DNA from: Agapetus fuscipes
Lineage: Eukaryota > Arthropoda > Insecta > Trichoptera > Glossosomatidae
Direction of reading: 5' to 3'
NCBI GenBank assembly: GCA_951799405.1
Contig: OX637339.1
Coordinates: 10,602,001-10,666,000, forward strand
DNA: 64,000 bases
Shown: positions 1 to 10,026 of the stretch, one piece after another
Numbering within the stretch: position 1 is the stretch's first letter
How the letters are laid out: every line of letters begins with the position of its first letter
Notes under the pieces: generated by a model
What the model saw: only the letters and a program-made list of their open reading frames with translations
Databases searched by the model: none
Told to the model about the DNA's origin: nothing
Translations under genes and position numbers: made by a program

Positions 1-1
1 G

Positions 2-115
2 AAGGATGACCTGGACCGGCATGCTGGCGCGACCTGGACGCAGATTGCACAAGACAGGTCGATATGGAAACAGATGGAGGAGGCCTTCGTCCAGGAGTGG
101 ACGGAAATGGGCTAA
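2..115 (+). pseudogene. LINE ORF2 C-terminal remnant
   Basis: Frame 2 reads a 37-codon tail with ATWTQIAQDRSIWKQMEEAF and ends at TAA (113-115). The pattern of W, AQDR and W is typical of the C-terminus of RTE-like LINE ORF2 proteins that end in '..AQDR..W...'. It is cut by the window edge, so the upstream part is unknown. An AGAG-rich stretch follows the stop. The clade is inferred from the motif alone. Confidence 0.5.
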
Positions 116-135
116 AGAAGAGAGAGAGAGAGAGT

Positions 136-250
136 ACCTACACATGCAGTATTTGCAAATTCGAACTTACGTGTTTCTGTTTGTAGGCATGCATTTAATA
201 TGAATTTTAAATGTTTATAAATCTTTGCAACTTAGATTATATAGATTACG
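136..250 (+). mobile_element. Family A repeat, 3' fragment
   Basis: It starts at the 'acacatgcag' part of the A consensus and ends in the diagnostic GCAACTTAGATTATATAGATTA tail region. It is 5' truncated. It directly follows the LINE remnant, but that remnant is not the A-linked LINE. Confidence 0.7.
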
Positions 251-652
251 AATGACGTCGAACAGCCAAGGGTTATTTAAAATGTTTCCATTTCACTTAC
301 AAACAAACTGCATTCGAATGCTTGTTTATGGCGGTTCATGCAAGTTGCTATTCATAATTATGTTGCATTGTGTATAAAAAGTGTAGCGCCATGCAGCCGG
401 GTTATTTTACAAGTTAATTTGCGTCTGACCTCATATCTGCAACTGTAACAATGACTGTACTTTATTATTATTGGAGGAGACATGTTTAGCGGTTTATAAC
501 TGATATGTTCGCGCATACTTAATGGAAACCTCAACCTACCTTCCACTGTATAAAACTCTTCTGTGAAACTGAAAAAATCTTTCTCTATCCAAATGCTTCC
601 TCTAATAAATCGGTCTGATTTTATTCATTACAAGGCATATATTATTATTTAT
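251..652. other. AT-rich spacer, nothing recognised
   Basis: No ORF with recognisable protein similarity and no member of the families described here. The 62-codon minus-strand ORF at 358-546 has no recognisable motif. Confidence 0.5.
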
Positions 653-981
653 TGATTTAAAAAATGTTATTTGTCGTGTATGTTCCTCGACTTATAGGTT
701 GATATGCGGCTGACCACCCATGCTGTAAAAATGGTTCACTTTGCCAATGTCACCCCTGTTACAGGGAAGGACGGCAAGAGTTGCAGAGTGTATGTCCATT
801 TGAGATTTGGTTTTTATGTTGTAGGCTCACATGAGGCATGTGCAAGCGCGAACTTGTACATGTCTGGTTGTGGGAATGCATGTAATGTGAATCTCCAATG
901 TAACATATATTTGCAACTTAGATTAGATAATACAATAAAATAAAAATTGCTTTGTTTTAATTTACATGAGTTTATTTTTGG

Positions 982-1026
982 ACACGACCAGTTTCGGGAG
1001 AAGCAGTACCTCCCATCTTCAGGTGT
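982..1026 (-). ncRNA. Hammerhead-like fold, left arm
   Basis: This is the reverse complement of the fold at 1035-1079. Stem I is ACAC/GTGT, the core CTGAAGA, one spare T, stem II GGGAG/CTCCC, then GAAAC, loop TG, and GTC. It lies in the other arm of the palindrome, so either transcript strand of this element carries the motif. Confidence 0.45.
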
Positions 1027-1034
1027 AAATAGAA

Positions 1035-1079
1035 ACACCTGAAGATGGGAGGTACTGCTTCTCCCGAAACTGGTCGTGT
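1035..1079 (+). ncRNA. Hammerhead-like fold, right arm
   Basis: Stem I pairs 1035-1038 (ACAC) with 1076-1079 (GTGT). The core CTGAAGA is at 1039-1045 and an unpaired T at 1046. Stem II pairs 1047-1051 with 1061-1065. GAAAC is at 1066-1070, TG forms a two-base loop, and GTC (1073-1075) would hold the cleavage site. The one base between A9 and stem II departs from the canonical hammerhead. Confidence 0.5.
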
Positions 1080-1214
1080 CCAAAAATAAACTCATGTGAA
1101 TTAAAACAAAGCAATTTTTATTTTATTGTATTAAAATGAACTTTCACGAAGTTACTGCTGAAAATCTAGATAATATAATAGATTAGATAAGATTAAATTA
1201 GATTATATATTTGT

Positions 1215-1567
1215 TGGTTTGAGGTTGACCACTGACCAAGCTGCACACACAGTACGATGTCTTACTTCGCTCCCCAAAAGGGTGGCATATGGCGTCCGGA
1301 TTAAGTTCATCCTCAGTCGTCGTGCAGAGAGGATGTTCTCCTGAAGACGTCGGCTACGTCGCTGACGAAACGTCGAGAATTATGTAAGTTCTCTCTAAAC
1401 GGTTCGTTAATATCCGATTTAAATTAAGTTTTGAAATTTGTTCAGTCTTAAAAATTAATATAATTGTCGATATTTTTAGTATTGGGTTGAAAGTAAAACC
1501 AAAATAGAAAATCATTTCTGACGTCCTTGGTAGGGAGCGAACTGTACCAAATTCACTCCTGCTTTGA
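1215..1567 (+). mobile_element. Hammerhead-bearing repeat, type CGTCGAGAA
   Basis: It shares GTCGTGCAGAGAGGATG, CTCCTGAAGACGT and GAAACGTCGAGAAT with the elements at 13930-14215 and 17263-17568, and also the downstream ACGGTTCGTTAATATCC. The boundaries are approximate and no TSD was found. The stretch from 1400 to 1567 is included only because it continues the copy; it has no recognisable coding content. Confidence 0.45.
1336..1379 (+). ncRNA. Hammerhead-like fold
   Basis: Stem I pairs TTCTC (1336-1340) with GAGAA (1375-1379). The core is CTGAAGA (1341-1347), then spare C. Stem II pairs GTCGG with CTGAC (one G-T pair). Then GAAA and the palindromic ACGT, with cleavage triplet GTC at 1372-1374. 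A stem III of self-complementary ACGT would suit a dimeric hammerhead. Confidence 0.5.
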
Positions 1568-1739
1568 GTCAACCGGCCAAAGTTGCAGGGCTTATGTTCA
1601 TTAGAGGTTTGGCTTTTATTTTGTAATCATCTACACATACAGAAGGTGTAAGCACGAATTAACACGTATCGGCTTGTGTACATGAATTGAATATTAATCT
1701 TAAATATTCATTTAAACGTCTCTTTAACTTAGATTATAT
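1568..1739 (+). mobile_element. Family A repeat, 3' part
   Basis: It begins within the GGCCAAAGTTGCAGGGCTTA region and runs to CTTAACTTAGATTATAT. It is diverged and lacks the head. Confidence 0.65.
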
Positions 1740-2290
1740 CAAGCATAGATTCAAGTCAAGCTTTATTTCGATTCAATAGACAGTGTAAACATAGTATTAA
1801 TAATGGTAATCGGACTACTGACATCACAGCTTACCTACATTCTCTTATGCGACATCATGGCTTTAAATATTAGAAGGCTATGGCAGAATGTATTATTTTA
1901 TAATAAGAAGTGACAATGGCAATATACATATCTTGCTGATAAAATCACAGATCTGATTTCAATTTGTCTTAATATAATTTGAATAGTTAATTCAGAAGTG
2001 CTAAGTACCGCAGTGGTCAAACAGAGAGAAAAGAGAAAAAAAACATATACCTAGTTAAAAAAGGTTAGAAATATTTATACGAAAATAGAAGAAAACTTTA
2101 TATGCAGTTCACACGATGCCTTCATCTCCGCCACACATATTGGAATTAACTGTTATTTACAGTGCGTGGTATTTAGTATCCATTATTAAATTTCCACAAG
2201 TGTTTTAATTTGTTTTTAACACGTCAAATGCATTCCTTCGTTTAAAATATTGATACATACTGTTCCTTATTCCTTGCATTGATCTAATTA
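1740..2290. other. Spacer, nothing recognised
   Basis: AT-rich sequence with no ORF over 60 codons and no recognised repeat. Confidence 0.5.
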
Positions 2291-2535
2291 ATATAATCTA
2301 ATCTAATCTAAGTTGCAAAGATATGTTACATTGGAGATTCACATTATATGCATTCACACAAGCAGACACGTACAAGTTAGCGCTTGCACATGCCGCATGT
2401 GAACTTACAACATAAAAATTACATCTCAATTGAACATAAGCACTGCAACTCTTGCTGACCTTCCCTGAAACAGGGGTGACATTGACAAAGTGAACCATTT
2501 TTACAGCATGCGTGGACAGCCGCATTGATGACATT
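2291..2535 (-). mobile_element. Family A repeat, near full length
   Basis: The minus strand starts at ATGCGGCTGTCCACGCATGC and runs through the TTCAGGGAAGG core to the tail, seen on plus as ATCTAATCTAATCTAAG. It faces the next copy head to head across about 16 bp. Confidence 0.75.
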
Positions 2536-2551
2536 CTTTATTCCTTGTTCA

Positions 2552-2812
2552 CATGTTCCTCGACTACCAGATTGCTGTGAGGCTGACCCCGCATGATATA
2601 AACACTTGGTTTACTTTTGCCAATTCCACCCCGGTTTCAGAGAGAGGCGGCATGAGTAACAAAGTCGAAGTTAATATTAGGTTTGCTTTATTTTGTACCT
2701 GTATATGAGTAAGCGCGAACTTACAAGTACTTATGGCCCTTGTGGGCATGAATTAAATATGAGCCTTAAATGCCAATACTGTTTAGCAACTCACATTTCT
2801 GATTATAGAACC
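2552..2812 (+). mobile_element. Family A repeat, diverged
   Basis: The head TTCCTCGACTACCAGATTGC and GAGGCTGACCCCGCATGAT are recognisable; the core reads CCCCGGTTTCAGAGAGAGGC. The tail is degenerate (CACATTTCTGATTATAG). Confidence 0.6.
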
Positions 2813-3114
2813 AGGAAGTTTCTGTATTTAATCATCTGACGATAAATATTTTCACTTAAGTGTTTATTATTTTCTTTAAAGTGTTTCTCCTTACACACAG
2901 CAGGTCGCTATGTTTATCGCAAATTTCACGTTGGGCGGTGGATAAGCCATGGATTAGATGTATGTGAATTAAGATGTTTTGAAGCTGACCAGACCTGAGC
3001 GATTGCTAAGCAACACAGCCGAACAATCTCAACAGTAGGTACTAACTACTCAGTAAGTTGAGATTCTTCGTACATACTCAATTGTAGCATTTTGTCAAAA
3101 AAATATCGAAAATA
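2813..3114. other. Spacer, nothing recognised
   Basis: No repeat family or coding signal found. Confidence 0.4.
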
Positions 3115-3515
3115 TTTATCATGTCGGCAAGATTTGCAGAACTTATATTCAATTGAGATTGGGTTTTGATGTTGTAAATTTACATGTCGCACGCTTAATC
3201 ATAAAGAGCAATAACTCAAAAAATAAGAATGTTGGGAAATCACGTCTGAAGTTCAGACAACCAGTACAACTTGTATGGAATGAAAAAGGCGACCGATGTT
3301 TTATCTCGGTCATATTCGTCCAAATTGAACGGCTGTCGTATTTTACTTATTCTTCTCGCATTGTTCTTGCATTTTATTACAAAATCTCGATTTTCGCAAT
3401 TTTTGAGTTATTGCTCTTTATTATTAAACGTGCAATCGCAATGTGTTAGCGCGAACTAACACGTGTCTGCTTGTGGACATGCATTTAAAATGAATATGGA
3501 TAATCATCCATATCT
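3115..3515 (+). mobile_element. Family A fragment interrupted by a MITE
   Basis: Left part 3120-3185 (GTCGGCAAGATTTGCAGAAC to TTACATG) and right part from 3435 (ATGTGTTAGCGCGAACTAAC) are the two halves of one A copy. The MITE at 3186-3434 separates them. Confidence 0.65.
3186..3434 (+). mobile_element. 249-bp MITE with ~32-bp terminal inverted repeats, copy 1
   Basis: The ends are TCGCACG(C/T)TTAATMATAAAG and its reverse complement CTTTATTATTAAACGTGC, followed inward by GCAATAACTC / GAGTTATTGC. There is no transposase. A second copy at 56568-56815 sits at the same position of another A repeat, but its interior is in the opposite orientation. Confidence 0.7.
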
Positions 3516-3990
3516 TTGCCAATGTCACCCCTGATTCAGGGAAGGTCGGCAAGAGTTGCAGGGCTTATGTTCATTTGAGATTGGGTTTTTAATATTGAAG
3601 GTATTCCTCGTATTCCTGGACTTATAGGTTGGTATGAGGCTGACCACCCATACTGTAAAAAATGGTTCACTTTGCCAATGTCACCCCTGTTTCAGGGAAT
3701 ATCGGCAAGAGTTGCAGGGCTTATGTTCATTTGAGGTTTGGATTTTATTTGTAAGTACACAATCAGCATTTGTAAGCGCGAACTACACGTGTTTGTTTGT
3801 GGGCATACATCTGAGAGCTTTGAATGAATATATCCTTGCAACTTAGATTATAGATTATAGATTATAGAAGGTCCACATGCGGCATGTGTAAGCGCTAAAT
3901 TATGCGTATCTGCTTGTGCGAATGCATTTAATATGAATCTCAAATGATACATATCTTTGCAGCTTAGATTTAGATTTAGATTTTTAGATC
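3516..3990 (+). mobile_element. Cluster of three family A units
   Basis: A headless piece (3516-3600), then a nearly intact unit (3606-3867) ending in three TTAGATTATAGATTATAG-type tail repeats, then a tail-end piece (3868-3990) with a (TTAGAT)n tail. The middle unit is almost identical to those at 30641, 22345 and 37177, marking a young subfamily. Confidence 0.75.
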
Positions 3991-4065
3991 CACAGTTAAT
4001 GCTTCACTTCCATACATGAGTGTCGGTATCAATTGTGTACCACCATTTTTAGTTTTTTAATATTG

Positions 4066-4305
4066 TCCGGTCAAAAGTTCAGTTGGTATGATGCTTGTAT
4101 TACATGCCGAGTGATAGCGTTCAGATCCCACCGAGGGTGGCAGACATCATTTAATGTTTCGGTGTTTATCTAAAACCCAATAAAAAATACCGGTAAGCTT
4201 AACCCAGCCTTCACAATAAACGAGAACCAGCCCCTCAGAAGCTGGGAAACCCTCACTTCAACTGAAGTAATTACTATATGTGCAGCTTAGTTTCGTTTAC
4301 ATGGG
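4066..4305 (+). mobile_element. SINE B, diverged
   Basis: The tRNA-like head CCGGTCAAAAGTTCAGTTGG is followed by the box B-like GTTCAGATCCCACC, the body TTCGGTGTTTATCTAAAACC and CAGCCTTCACA. The copy is shortened between TCAACTGAAGT and CTATATGTGCAGC. Confidence 0.7.
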
Positions 4306-4592
4306 TATAATTGATCAACGCTATTGCTGAGTTTAAGCGTACATAGTTTTGTACTTGGCGTGTGATTTTGTATAAACATTCAAGCGAATATCGTCTCTGT
4401 ACATTTAGATCAGCTGACTCAGAGTAACATAGAGAAATGGAGTAATAGCAGACAAACACGGTGGAGGTTTAAGGGTTATGTGCGCCTATGGCAAAAAAAT
4501 CAAAATAAAAATTGTAATCTTATTGTAATCTTATTTAGAAATGTATTTATTGACATTTCAATTAACACTATGCTAGTTCACAGAAGCGTGCA

Positions 4593-4916
4593 AACGCAAC
4601 AAAGCTACACATATGGTGTTCTTCCCTTTGTTGAACTTCTTCCCGTGTTATCCTCGCAGGGTTTCACAAGTGGCGAGTGGATTTTTTTACAGGTAAGGGA
4701 GCCGGCCATACGCCAACCACTTCGATGGAAGTGGGATTTCCCAGCTCCCGAGGGGGCTGGCACTCATTTCTTGTGAAGGCTTAGTAAGCCTTGGCGGTGT
4801 TTTGATTTTGAGTTTGAAATAAACACCGAAGCGGGAAATAATTTCTGACATCCTCACTAGGATTCTTACCCGAACTCTCGGCATGGAATGCAAGCACTCT
4901 GAGCTATCAACCGGAC
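4593..4916 (-). mobile_element. SINE B, near full length
   Basis: The minus strand begins GGTCCGGTTGATAGCTCAGA, with box B GGGTAAGAATCC, the TTTCAAACTC body and the pairing CCAGCCCCCTCGGGAGCTGG. It ends in AGCTTTGTTGCGTTTGC. The stretch 4306-4592 to its left shows nothing recognisable. Confidence 0.75.
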
Positions 4917-4918
4917 CT

Positions 4919-5639
4919 GACTAGATTTTCGCATTTTTTATCTTTTACTCTCGACTTCTTGTATTTATGTTATAATGATTAGAATAATATTGGGCCGTGG
5001 GTATCTACTAAGCTCCTTCTACCCTAGCTCCGTCCCAGTTGTTTCCATACAGAACAGTAACTCTTGCACATCCAGCACAGTATGGTTTCCACTGACTTCA
5101 GACAGAGCTACTCGCTTCGGATTTAACATTCGGGCGCTTCCGGATTCCGAAGTAATATTTCCTAAACGGACAAAACAATCCAGAATACTTGAAGAGGAGA
5201 TAATTATTGTAGGCTTTAGGTAGATGGGAATCTTGTTGAAGCAATGCTGGAAATCTAGGAATTATTCCTAATAGTAAATGGAAACACAGGATGACATTCT
5301 CTGTTTCCCAAACATGTTTTTTTATTTTAGAAAGAATCCTAAATTGCCGCCTTTGGTTCAATACGACTCATGTGTGACTGTTCTTATGGTTTTTACACTG
5401 AGGATGGATTTTTACTAGATTTATAAATGTATGGGATATCCAGTGTCATAATAGAGGGAGAGCTTGCACGAAAAAAATATATAATTCTGGATGGAAAAAA
5501 AATATATGAGGACTAAAATAATGGCGGTTGATAAGCAATGTTGGTATCTAAGGCGTTTAAATCATAAATGTTCATTGTGATCGTATTGTATTTCATAGTT
5601 TTTTTTTATTTATTGTTTTTTTATGGTTCGATGAGTCTG
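4919..5639. other. Spacer, nothing recognised
   Basis: AT-rich. The ORFs at 4975-5223 (+) and 5098-5361 (-) overlap each other and show no known motif. Confidence 0.5.
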
Positions 5640-5830
5640 TCCACGCGTAGGTAGGTACTGTACATTGGTTCACTTATTCAATGTCACCCCTGTTTGAGTG
5701 AAGCGGAGCATGAGTTGTGCGGTTTATATTCGTTTGAGATTTGAGTCTTTATTTTGTTTGTTTACATTTATCGTTTGTAAGCGCTAGTTTAATCCTTTCT
5801 GCTTGTGGGCATGCATTTATTGTGAATCTT
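5640..5830 (+). mobile_element. Family A repeat, tail replaced by a SINE insertion
   Basis: It runs from GGTTCACTTATTCAATGTCA to GGGCATGCATTTATTGTGAA and stops where the poly(T) of the SINE at 5831 begins. Confidence 0.65.
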
Positions 5831-6050
5831 ATTTTTTTTATTTTTTTTATATAAAATAGATTTGTGGAAAGGAATGCAATCCACCAACCTATTTTACCTG
5901 GCCAGTTGTCTTCATGCGAAAGCAGAAGCTTGTGTGCATGCAACGGCATCTGTTGAACCAGGGTCGAAGTTATCGTCGCGGGATTCGAACCAGCGTTATC
6001 CGGTTCCAAATAACCTGTCTTGATCCCCGCGGCTATAACACCGACCATTG
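5831..6050 (-). mobile_element. SINE D, tRNA-derived with A-rich tail
   Basis: The minus strand begins with a tRNA-like head: box A region TAGCCGCGGGGATCAAGACA and box B GGTTCGAATCC (plus 5981-5991). The body runs through GCACACAAGCTTCTGCTTTC and ends in an A-rich tail (plus T-rich 5831-5850). A degenerate relative is at 18693-18800. It is inserted in the A copy to its left. Confidence 0.7.
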
Positions 6051-6879
6051 TTGTATAAATTATTATATATGTTTACAGCTTAAACCTGTTTGATTAGTAT
6101 TCCGTTTTGTACAAGCCCTATATTATAGAAGGTGTCAACATAACTGGCAACTTTGATTACACAAGTCATAAGCCACCCCATAAGCGTTGGTGGCGGCAAA
6201 AGTTGCATGCTGTTCTGCCGTGCTGAAGGCTTTATGGCTCTTATTAGTGGCTGAGGTGACTGCAGCAGAGAGGGGGAAACCCCCGGAGTACTTATTGTAC
6301 TATGTACTATGTACTATGTTGGTAGCTTTTATATTTTCCATGTGACACAGGTGTAGTAACTCTTGATGTTTTTTTATGCACTGCGACCATGGATTTGTAA
6401 GGACTTTTAATAGAACTCCATGACTGCGACAAATCGATTTTATTGTATTAGGTTATTCTTAGGGGCACAATGTTGGCATTGTTATGATTTATTTCGGGTT
6501 AACTTTTAATAAATTGTAGTTGAATTTATTTTATTTTTATTTTCAGTATTTATTTTTAACAAATCGATTACATAATATGGTTAAGCGCCCTTGAAGTGAC
6601 TTCATCACGAAAAGGCGCTATAAAAAAATCACAAACTCATCATCAGTATACACTCTGGAACTCTATATTGGCGGTTTCACGGCTTGGGCGTTAAAGAATC
6701 ATTGAAGCTTCACAGAACCGCATCCTATATTTATATGTGACCAAAGACTATTCCCGCGTGTTCCTGACCATACGAGACGCTTCTAGAATGGATGTTTCCA
6801 GAGAGTGGGAGAAGTACAAGGTACAAAATATCAAACACTTACGTCGATAATATTATTTTAAATAAACATGAAACTATAA
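6051..6879. other. Spacer, nothing recognised
   Basis: It contains three copies of a short TACTATG run near 6300 and otherwise unremarkable AT-rich sequence. Confidence 0.5.
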
Positions 6880-6990
6880 TCTAAGCTGCAAAGATATGTA
6901 AGCATTTAAGGCTCACATTAAATGCATGCCCACAGGCAGGCACATGTAGGTTCGCGCTTACGCATTCTGCATGCGTGCACAAATGAAGAA
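6880..6990 (-). mobile_element. Family A repeat, 3' fragment
   Basis: The plus strand shows CTATAATCTAAGCTGCAAAG, then CCCACAGGCAGGCACATGTA and TTCGCGCTTACGCATTCTGC. Confidence 0.7.
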
Positions 6991-7284
6991 AAAAAAACGT
7001 CTGGGTATTCACGCCTTAGTTATACGTAAAAACGAAATGTCCTCTCTATGAAGTAAAACTGAAATGTCTTACTTTTTACAAGTGCAACAAATTACATAAT
7101 ATCATTACACAACAGCTTGTATGTGTGTATATATACTTAAATGTATATATAGGTGAATACTTGACCACAGCAATCTCAGGAGTTGTAAAATAACAATTTA
7201 AAACGTGAAGCTTTGGACGGCTGCCATCCGAATACATTGTCGTTCTCAATAATATGTGGAAGTAGGAAAACAAAGAACTCAATA

Positions 7285-7480
7285 TAATGTTGGAGTGATG
7301 TTTTCCGGGATCTGTTGCCGTGGTCTGTAGGAGCTGGAGCTTCCGGACGTTTCGCCCATTTCTACGATGGGCTTCTTCAGCGTGAATTATGATGATGAAG
7401 ATGATCTTGATGACAACTGTGAGTCCTCACAGTACTCAGTACTCCCGGAAAACATCACTCCAGCATCATCAGCCGGCCGT
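7285..7480 (-). mobile_element. Hammerhead-bearing element with 23-bp inverted ends
   Basis: The ends are GGAGTGATGTTTTCCGGGA (about 7292) and TCCCGGAAAACATCACTCC (about 7444). Inside, the minus strand carries CTGAAGA (plus 7374-7380), stem II GCCCAT/ATGGGC, and GAAACGTCC (7345-7353). Stem I is only two pairs here. Related sequence lies at 23413-23560 and 58480-58560. Confidence 0.5.
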
Positions 7481-7689
7481 GTAAGCCTAAAACTCTTATT
7501 CAACTCAATATAATATCATTGAACATTCAATATTTGAAGGTTATATCCGCTTACATTACAAATCAACCATCCTTTTTTCACCCAGAGTCATGCTCTTTTT
7601 CATGCAAGCTGTCTATTTATTTAAAGAAAATTCATGCGTGTTTATTAATTATTATTTATCTACATAAGTTATGAAGGTTAAAAAAAGTA

Positions 7690-7850
7690 TATGACTTAAA
7701 AGTGTCAAAAAAACTTTTTTGAATTGTCATTGTCCTGAAGATGCCTTGTAGGCGAAAGTGCTAGACAGAAATAAAATTATAAAAGTGAATTAAAACTTTG
7801 TTTATTTAATTAATATACAATGGACTTTCACTGTGTAAACCACCAAACCC
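7690..7850 (+). mobile_element. Hammerhead-bearing element with ACTTTCAC extension
   Basis: It contains the fold at 7730-7768, then AAATAAAATTATAAAAGTGA and CAATGGACTTTCACTGTGT. This matches the order seen in the palindromic elements at 933-1166 and 22000-23399. The boundaries are approximate. The coding-like ORF track here is noise. Confidence 0.5.
7730..7768 (+). ncRNA. Hammerhead-like fold
   Basis: Stem I pairs TGTC (7731-7734) with GACA (7764-7767) plus a flanking G-T pair. The core is CTGAAGA (7735-7741), then spare T. Stem II pairs GCCT with AGGC around TGT. GAAAG-TG-CTA gives a two-pair stem III (AG/CT) and an A at the cleavage position. The stem III bases differ from the copy at 1035 (AC/GT) yet still pair. 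Confidence 0.5.
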
Positions 7851-7953
7851 TTCAAAATATTAAAAAGTGTCACTCTACTAAGACAATAAAGTTTAAGAAA
7901 CAAAAGCCACAGACTTAGGGTATAAAACGCCCTTAAATAAAATAAAAACACTA

Positions 7954-8270
7954 AAGACCGGTCCGTAGTCTAGTGTTTAACACTTCTGACTCGTAATGGA
8001 AGGTTGTGGGCTCGAATCCCGGCGGAGCACAAGAAATATAGCATTTATATTTTCAAATATTATGCTCGTCACTGTGTGTATAATTCATAAACCTTTACCA
8101 AAGACCGGCCACTAAAAGTCCATCCAGCCTTACAGCAACTGGATCTTGCTTGAAAATTGGCGCTTTCTATAGCGACGACCAAGCTCGCAGATGGCTCTTG
8201 AGGTGTGATTCACACAAAACAGCGCTCACGAAATAAATCAGCCTACTTTTATTTTTATTTTATTTTAATA
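7954..8270 (+). mobile_element. SINE C, full-length tRNA-derived copy
   Basis: The head starts at GACCGGTCCGTAGTCTAGTG (7956). Box A is near 7966-7977 and box B is GGCTCGAATCC (8009-8019). The body runs TTTACCAAAGACCGG, CAGCAACTGGATCTTGCTTG and AGCGACGACCAAGCTCGCAG. The tail GAGGTGTGATTCACACAAAA is shared with an L2-like LINE. There is no 5S head in this copy. Confidence 0.8.
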
Positions 8271-8404
8271 AGACAACTGCAAACAGCGTTACATATGAAA
8301 TATAATAATAACAATTACAAAAAATATGGCCAATTATATGTTGCCACGGATATCAAGTTTAGAAATATTAAATCTGAATTAAAAATTAAAAATGAATCAT
8401 AGTA

Positions 8405-8655
8405 TTATTATGATTCCTTGACTTATGGGTTGGTATGAGGCTGACCACCCATACTGTGAAAAATTGTTTACTTTGCCAGTGTCACCCCTGTGTCAGGGAA
8501 GGTCGGCAAAAGTTCTAGGGTTTATGTTCATTTGAGGTTTGGATTTTATTTGTATCTACACATTCAGCATTCGTAAGCGCGAACTACACGCGCTTGTTTG
8601 TGGTCATGCTTTAGATGTTTATATATCTTTGCAACTTAGATTATAGATTATATTT
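8405..8655 (+). mobile_element. Family A repeat, near full length
   Basis: The head TTCCTTGACTTATGGGTTGG is intact, the core has CACCCCTGTGTCAGGGA, and it ends in CTTAGATTATAGATTATA. Confidence 0.8.
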
Positions 8656-9012
8656 TATTAAGCAGTTTCAAAATACACTAAGGCGCTGCGTACCGCGTTT
8701 AGCATCCCCCTCACCTGCATACGTTTCACAATGCTTTTAGGAGAATCCCTGATTATTGGGTATTCATTTTTTCATTTGACGTCACACAGCCGAGGGGTTT
8801 GTGTTATTGTGCCGAGTCCACTGGCATGTCTATCTGTGATCTGGCTAGCAGGGCCGTGCATGGAACTACCGGGCCGGCAGGGGCGGTGCTCCCTGCTCGC
8901 CCTGTTCCAGGAACTGTTTGCCGCCTTCATGTGCAATGCGAAATGGCGAAATAATTGCGGCAATGCGTCACGACTACACTTTGCGTTTAACTTGCATAAC
9001 AACAATATGAAA
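8656..9012. other. Spacer, nothing certain
   Basis: Two overlapping ORFs (8731-9099 plus, 8772-9143 minus) cover it. The minus one only becomes recognisable at its start, which is a LINE C-terminus; the rest has no motif. Confidence 0.4.
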
Positions 9013-9150
9013 ATCGACAGCTGTAACTGTAACGCCGTCGCTGTTCCACTTAAGGTGGTCAGAGCATTTTCAGAGCTCTTCCACTCATTCCTATCCTGAC
9101 ATACTTCTGTTAGTGCATTAAAATCAGTATTTTTTTCATGCATTTCCTTC
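9013..9150 (-). mobile_element. RTE-like LINE 3' end, (AGTTAC)-tailed family
   Basis: The minus strand reads NALTEVCQDRNEW, then the end of ORF2, then GGCGTTACAGTTACAG. The same EVCQDR..W ending and GTTACAGTTA tail recur at 16046-16165 and 18483-18690. It is a different LINE from the A-linked one, whose tail is TTAGATTATAG. Confidence 0.5.
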
Positions 9151-9164
9151 TTTCACATTCCCTT

Positions 9165-9490
9165 AACTTGGTTGGTATGAGGATGACCCCCCGTGCTGTA
9201 AAAAATAGTTCTTTGACAATGTCACCCAGAGTTACAGTGCTTATGTTCATTTGAGATTTGTGATCACAGAATGATGGGCTATAATCAACAATTTTAGTTG
9301 CAGATATATATGTTGACAAGCAGACACGTGTAAATTCGCGTTTACACATGCTGCATGTGCACATTAATACAAAATATACCTAAACTCACATGAACAAAGC
9401 CTTGCAACCCCGACCGCCTTTTTTTTAAACCGGTGTGGCAGTGGCAAGTGAACCAAGTTTGTACAGCGTGGGGGGTCAGCCTCATCTTTG
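9165..9490. mobile_element. Two family A fragments, head to tail inverted
   Basis: A plus-strand head fragment (9165-9265: TTGGTATGAGGATGACCCCC) is followed by a minus-strand copy (9312-9490) ending in the reversed head GGGGGGTCAGCCTCATC. Both are diverged. Confidence 0.6.
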
Positions 9491-10026
9491 AACCTCGTAT
9501 TTCGGTATATAGGACCTTTTTTTAAACTTTTTTGCATCGCAAAAATATCTCGATTTAAAAAAAAATACCCTTCAAAAATCCAGGTATTTCTTTTATATCA
9601 CTTCGGTCACTTTTCCTCGTATTTGATATGCTAAACCCAAAAGTTTTATTTTAAACTAAGCCAAAGCATTCAACTAAAAAATGTATGAAATCTAAAACTC
9701 ACACCAGATGCTTTATTGTAGTTTCCACGCTTTTCTGACTAAACGTCACGGTTGAGTTAAATGTACAGTTGTATACTAAGGGTGTGTTGCACCTTTGTTT
9801 CCCTTTTATTGAAACGTCTTCCCCGCATTCTCGGTTTATTGGGATTTTTGTCGCTTTTTCCCGGGAGGTAGGAATTTTTTGCATGCCATTCTTATAACAC
9901 CGAGATAGGCATGAGTCTTGCCCTTTTATATTATTTTGTGTGAATGCTCTTTGATGCATTCCTGAATTTCCTAGGAAATGTAAAATTGGGTAGAACATCA
10001 TGCGTGGTATAAAAAATACACACACA
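9491..10026. other. Spacer, nothing recognised
   Basis: A 110-codon minus ORF (9699-10031) has no recognisable motif; composition is like the surrounding spacer. Confidence 0.4.

Larger units (their letters stand above)
933..1166. mobile_element. Palindromic hammerhead-bearing element with 9-bp TSD
   Basis: The core is a near-perfect inverted repeat, arms 928-1026 and 1035-1133 (about 99 bp each, one clear mismatch, 8-bp spacer). It extends on one side only through AAAATGAACTTTCAC to 1166. It is bounded by TAGATAATA on both sides. Each arm carries a hammerhead-like fold, head to head. Head-to-head terminal repeats plus a one-sided 30-40 bp extension are known for Penelope-like elements; calling this a non-autonomous relative is inference. 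There is no ORF inside. Confidence 0.6.
653..1210 (+). mobile_element. Family A repeat with its tail split by an insertion
   Basis: This near-complete A unit has the head (cttataggttgatatgcggc), the CACCCCTGTTACAGGGA hairpin-like core and the GCAACTTAGATTAGA tail. The tail is interrupted at 933-1166 by a palindromic element and resumes as GATTAGATAAGATTAAATTA. The duplicated TAGATAATA (924-932 and 1167-1175) marks the insertion. Confidence 0.75.
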
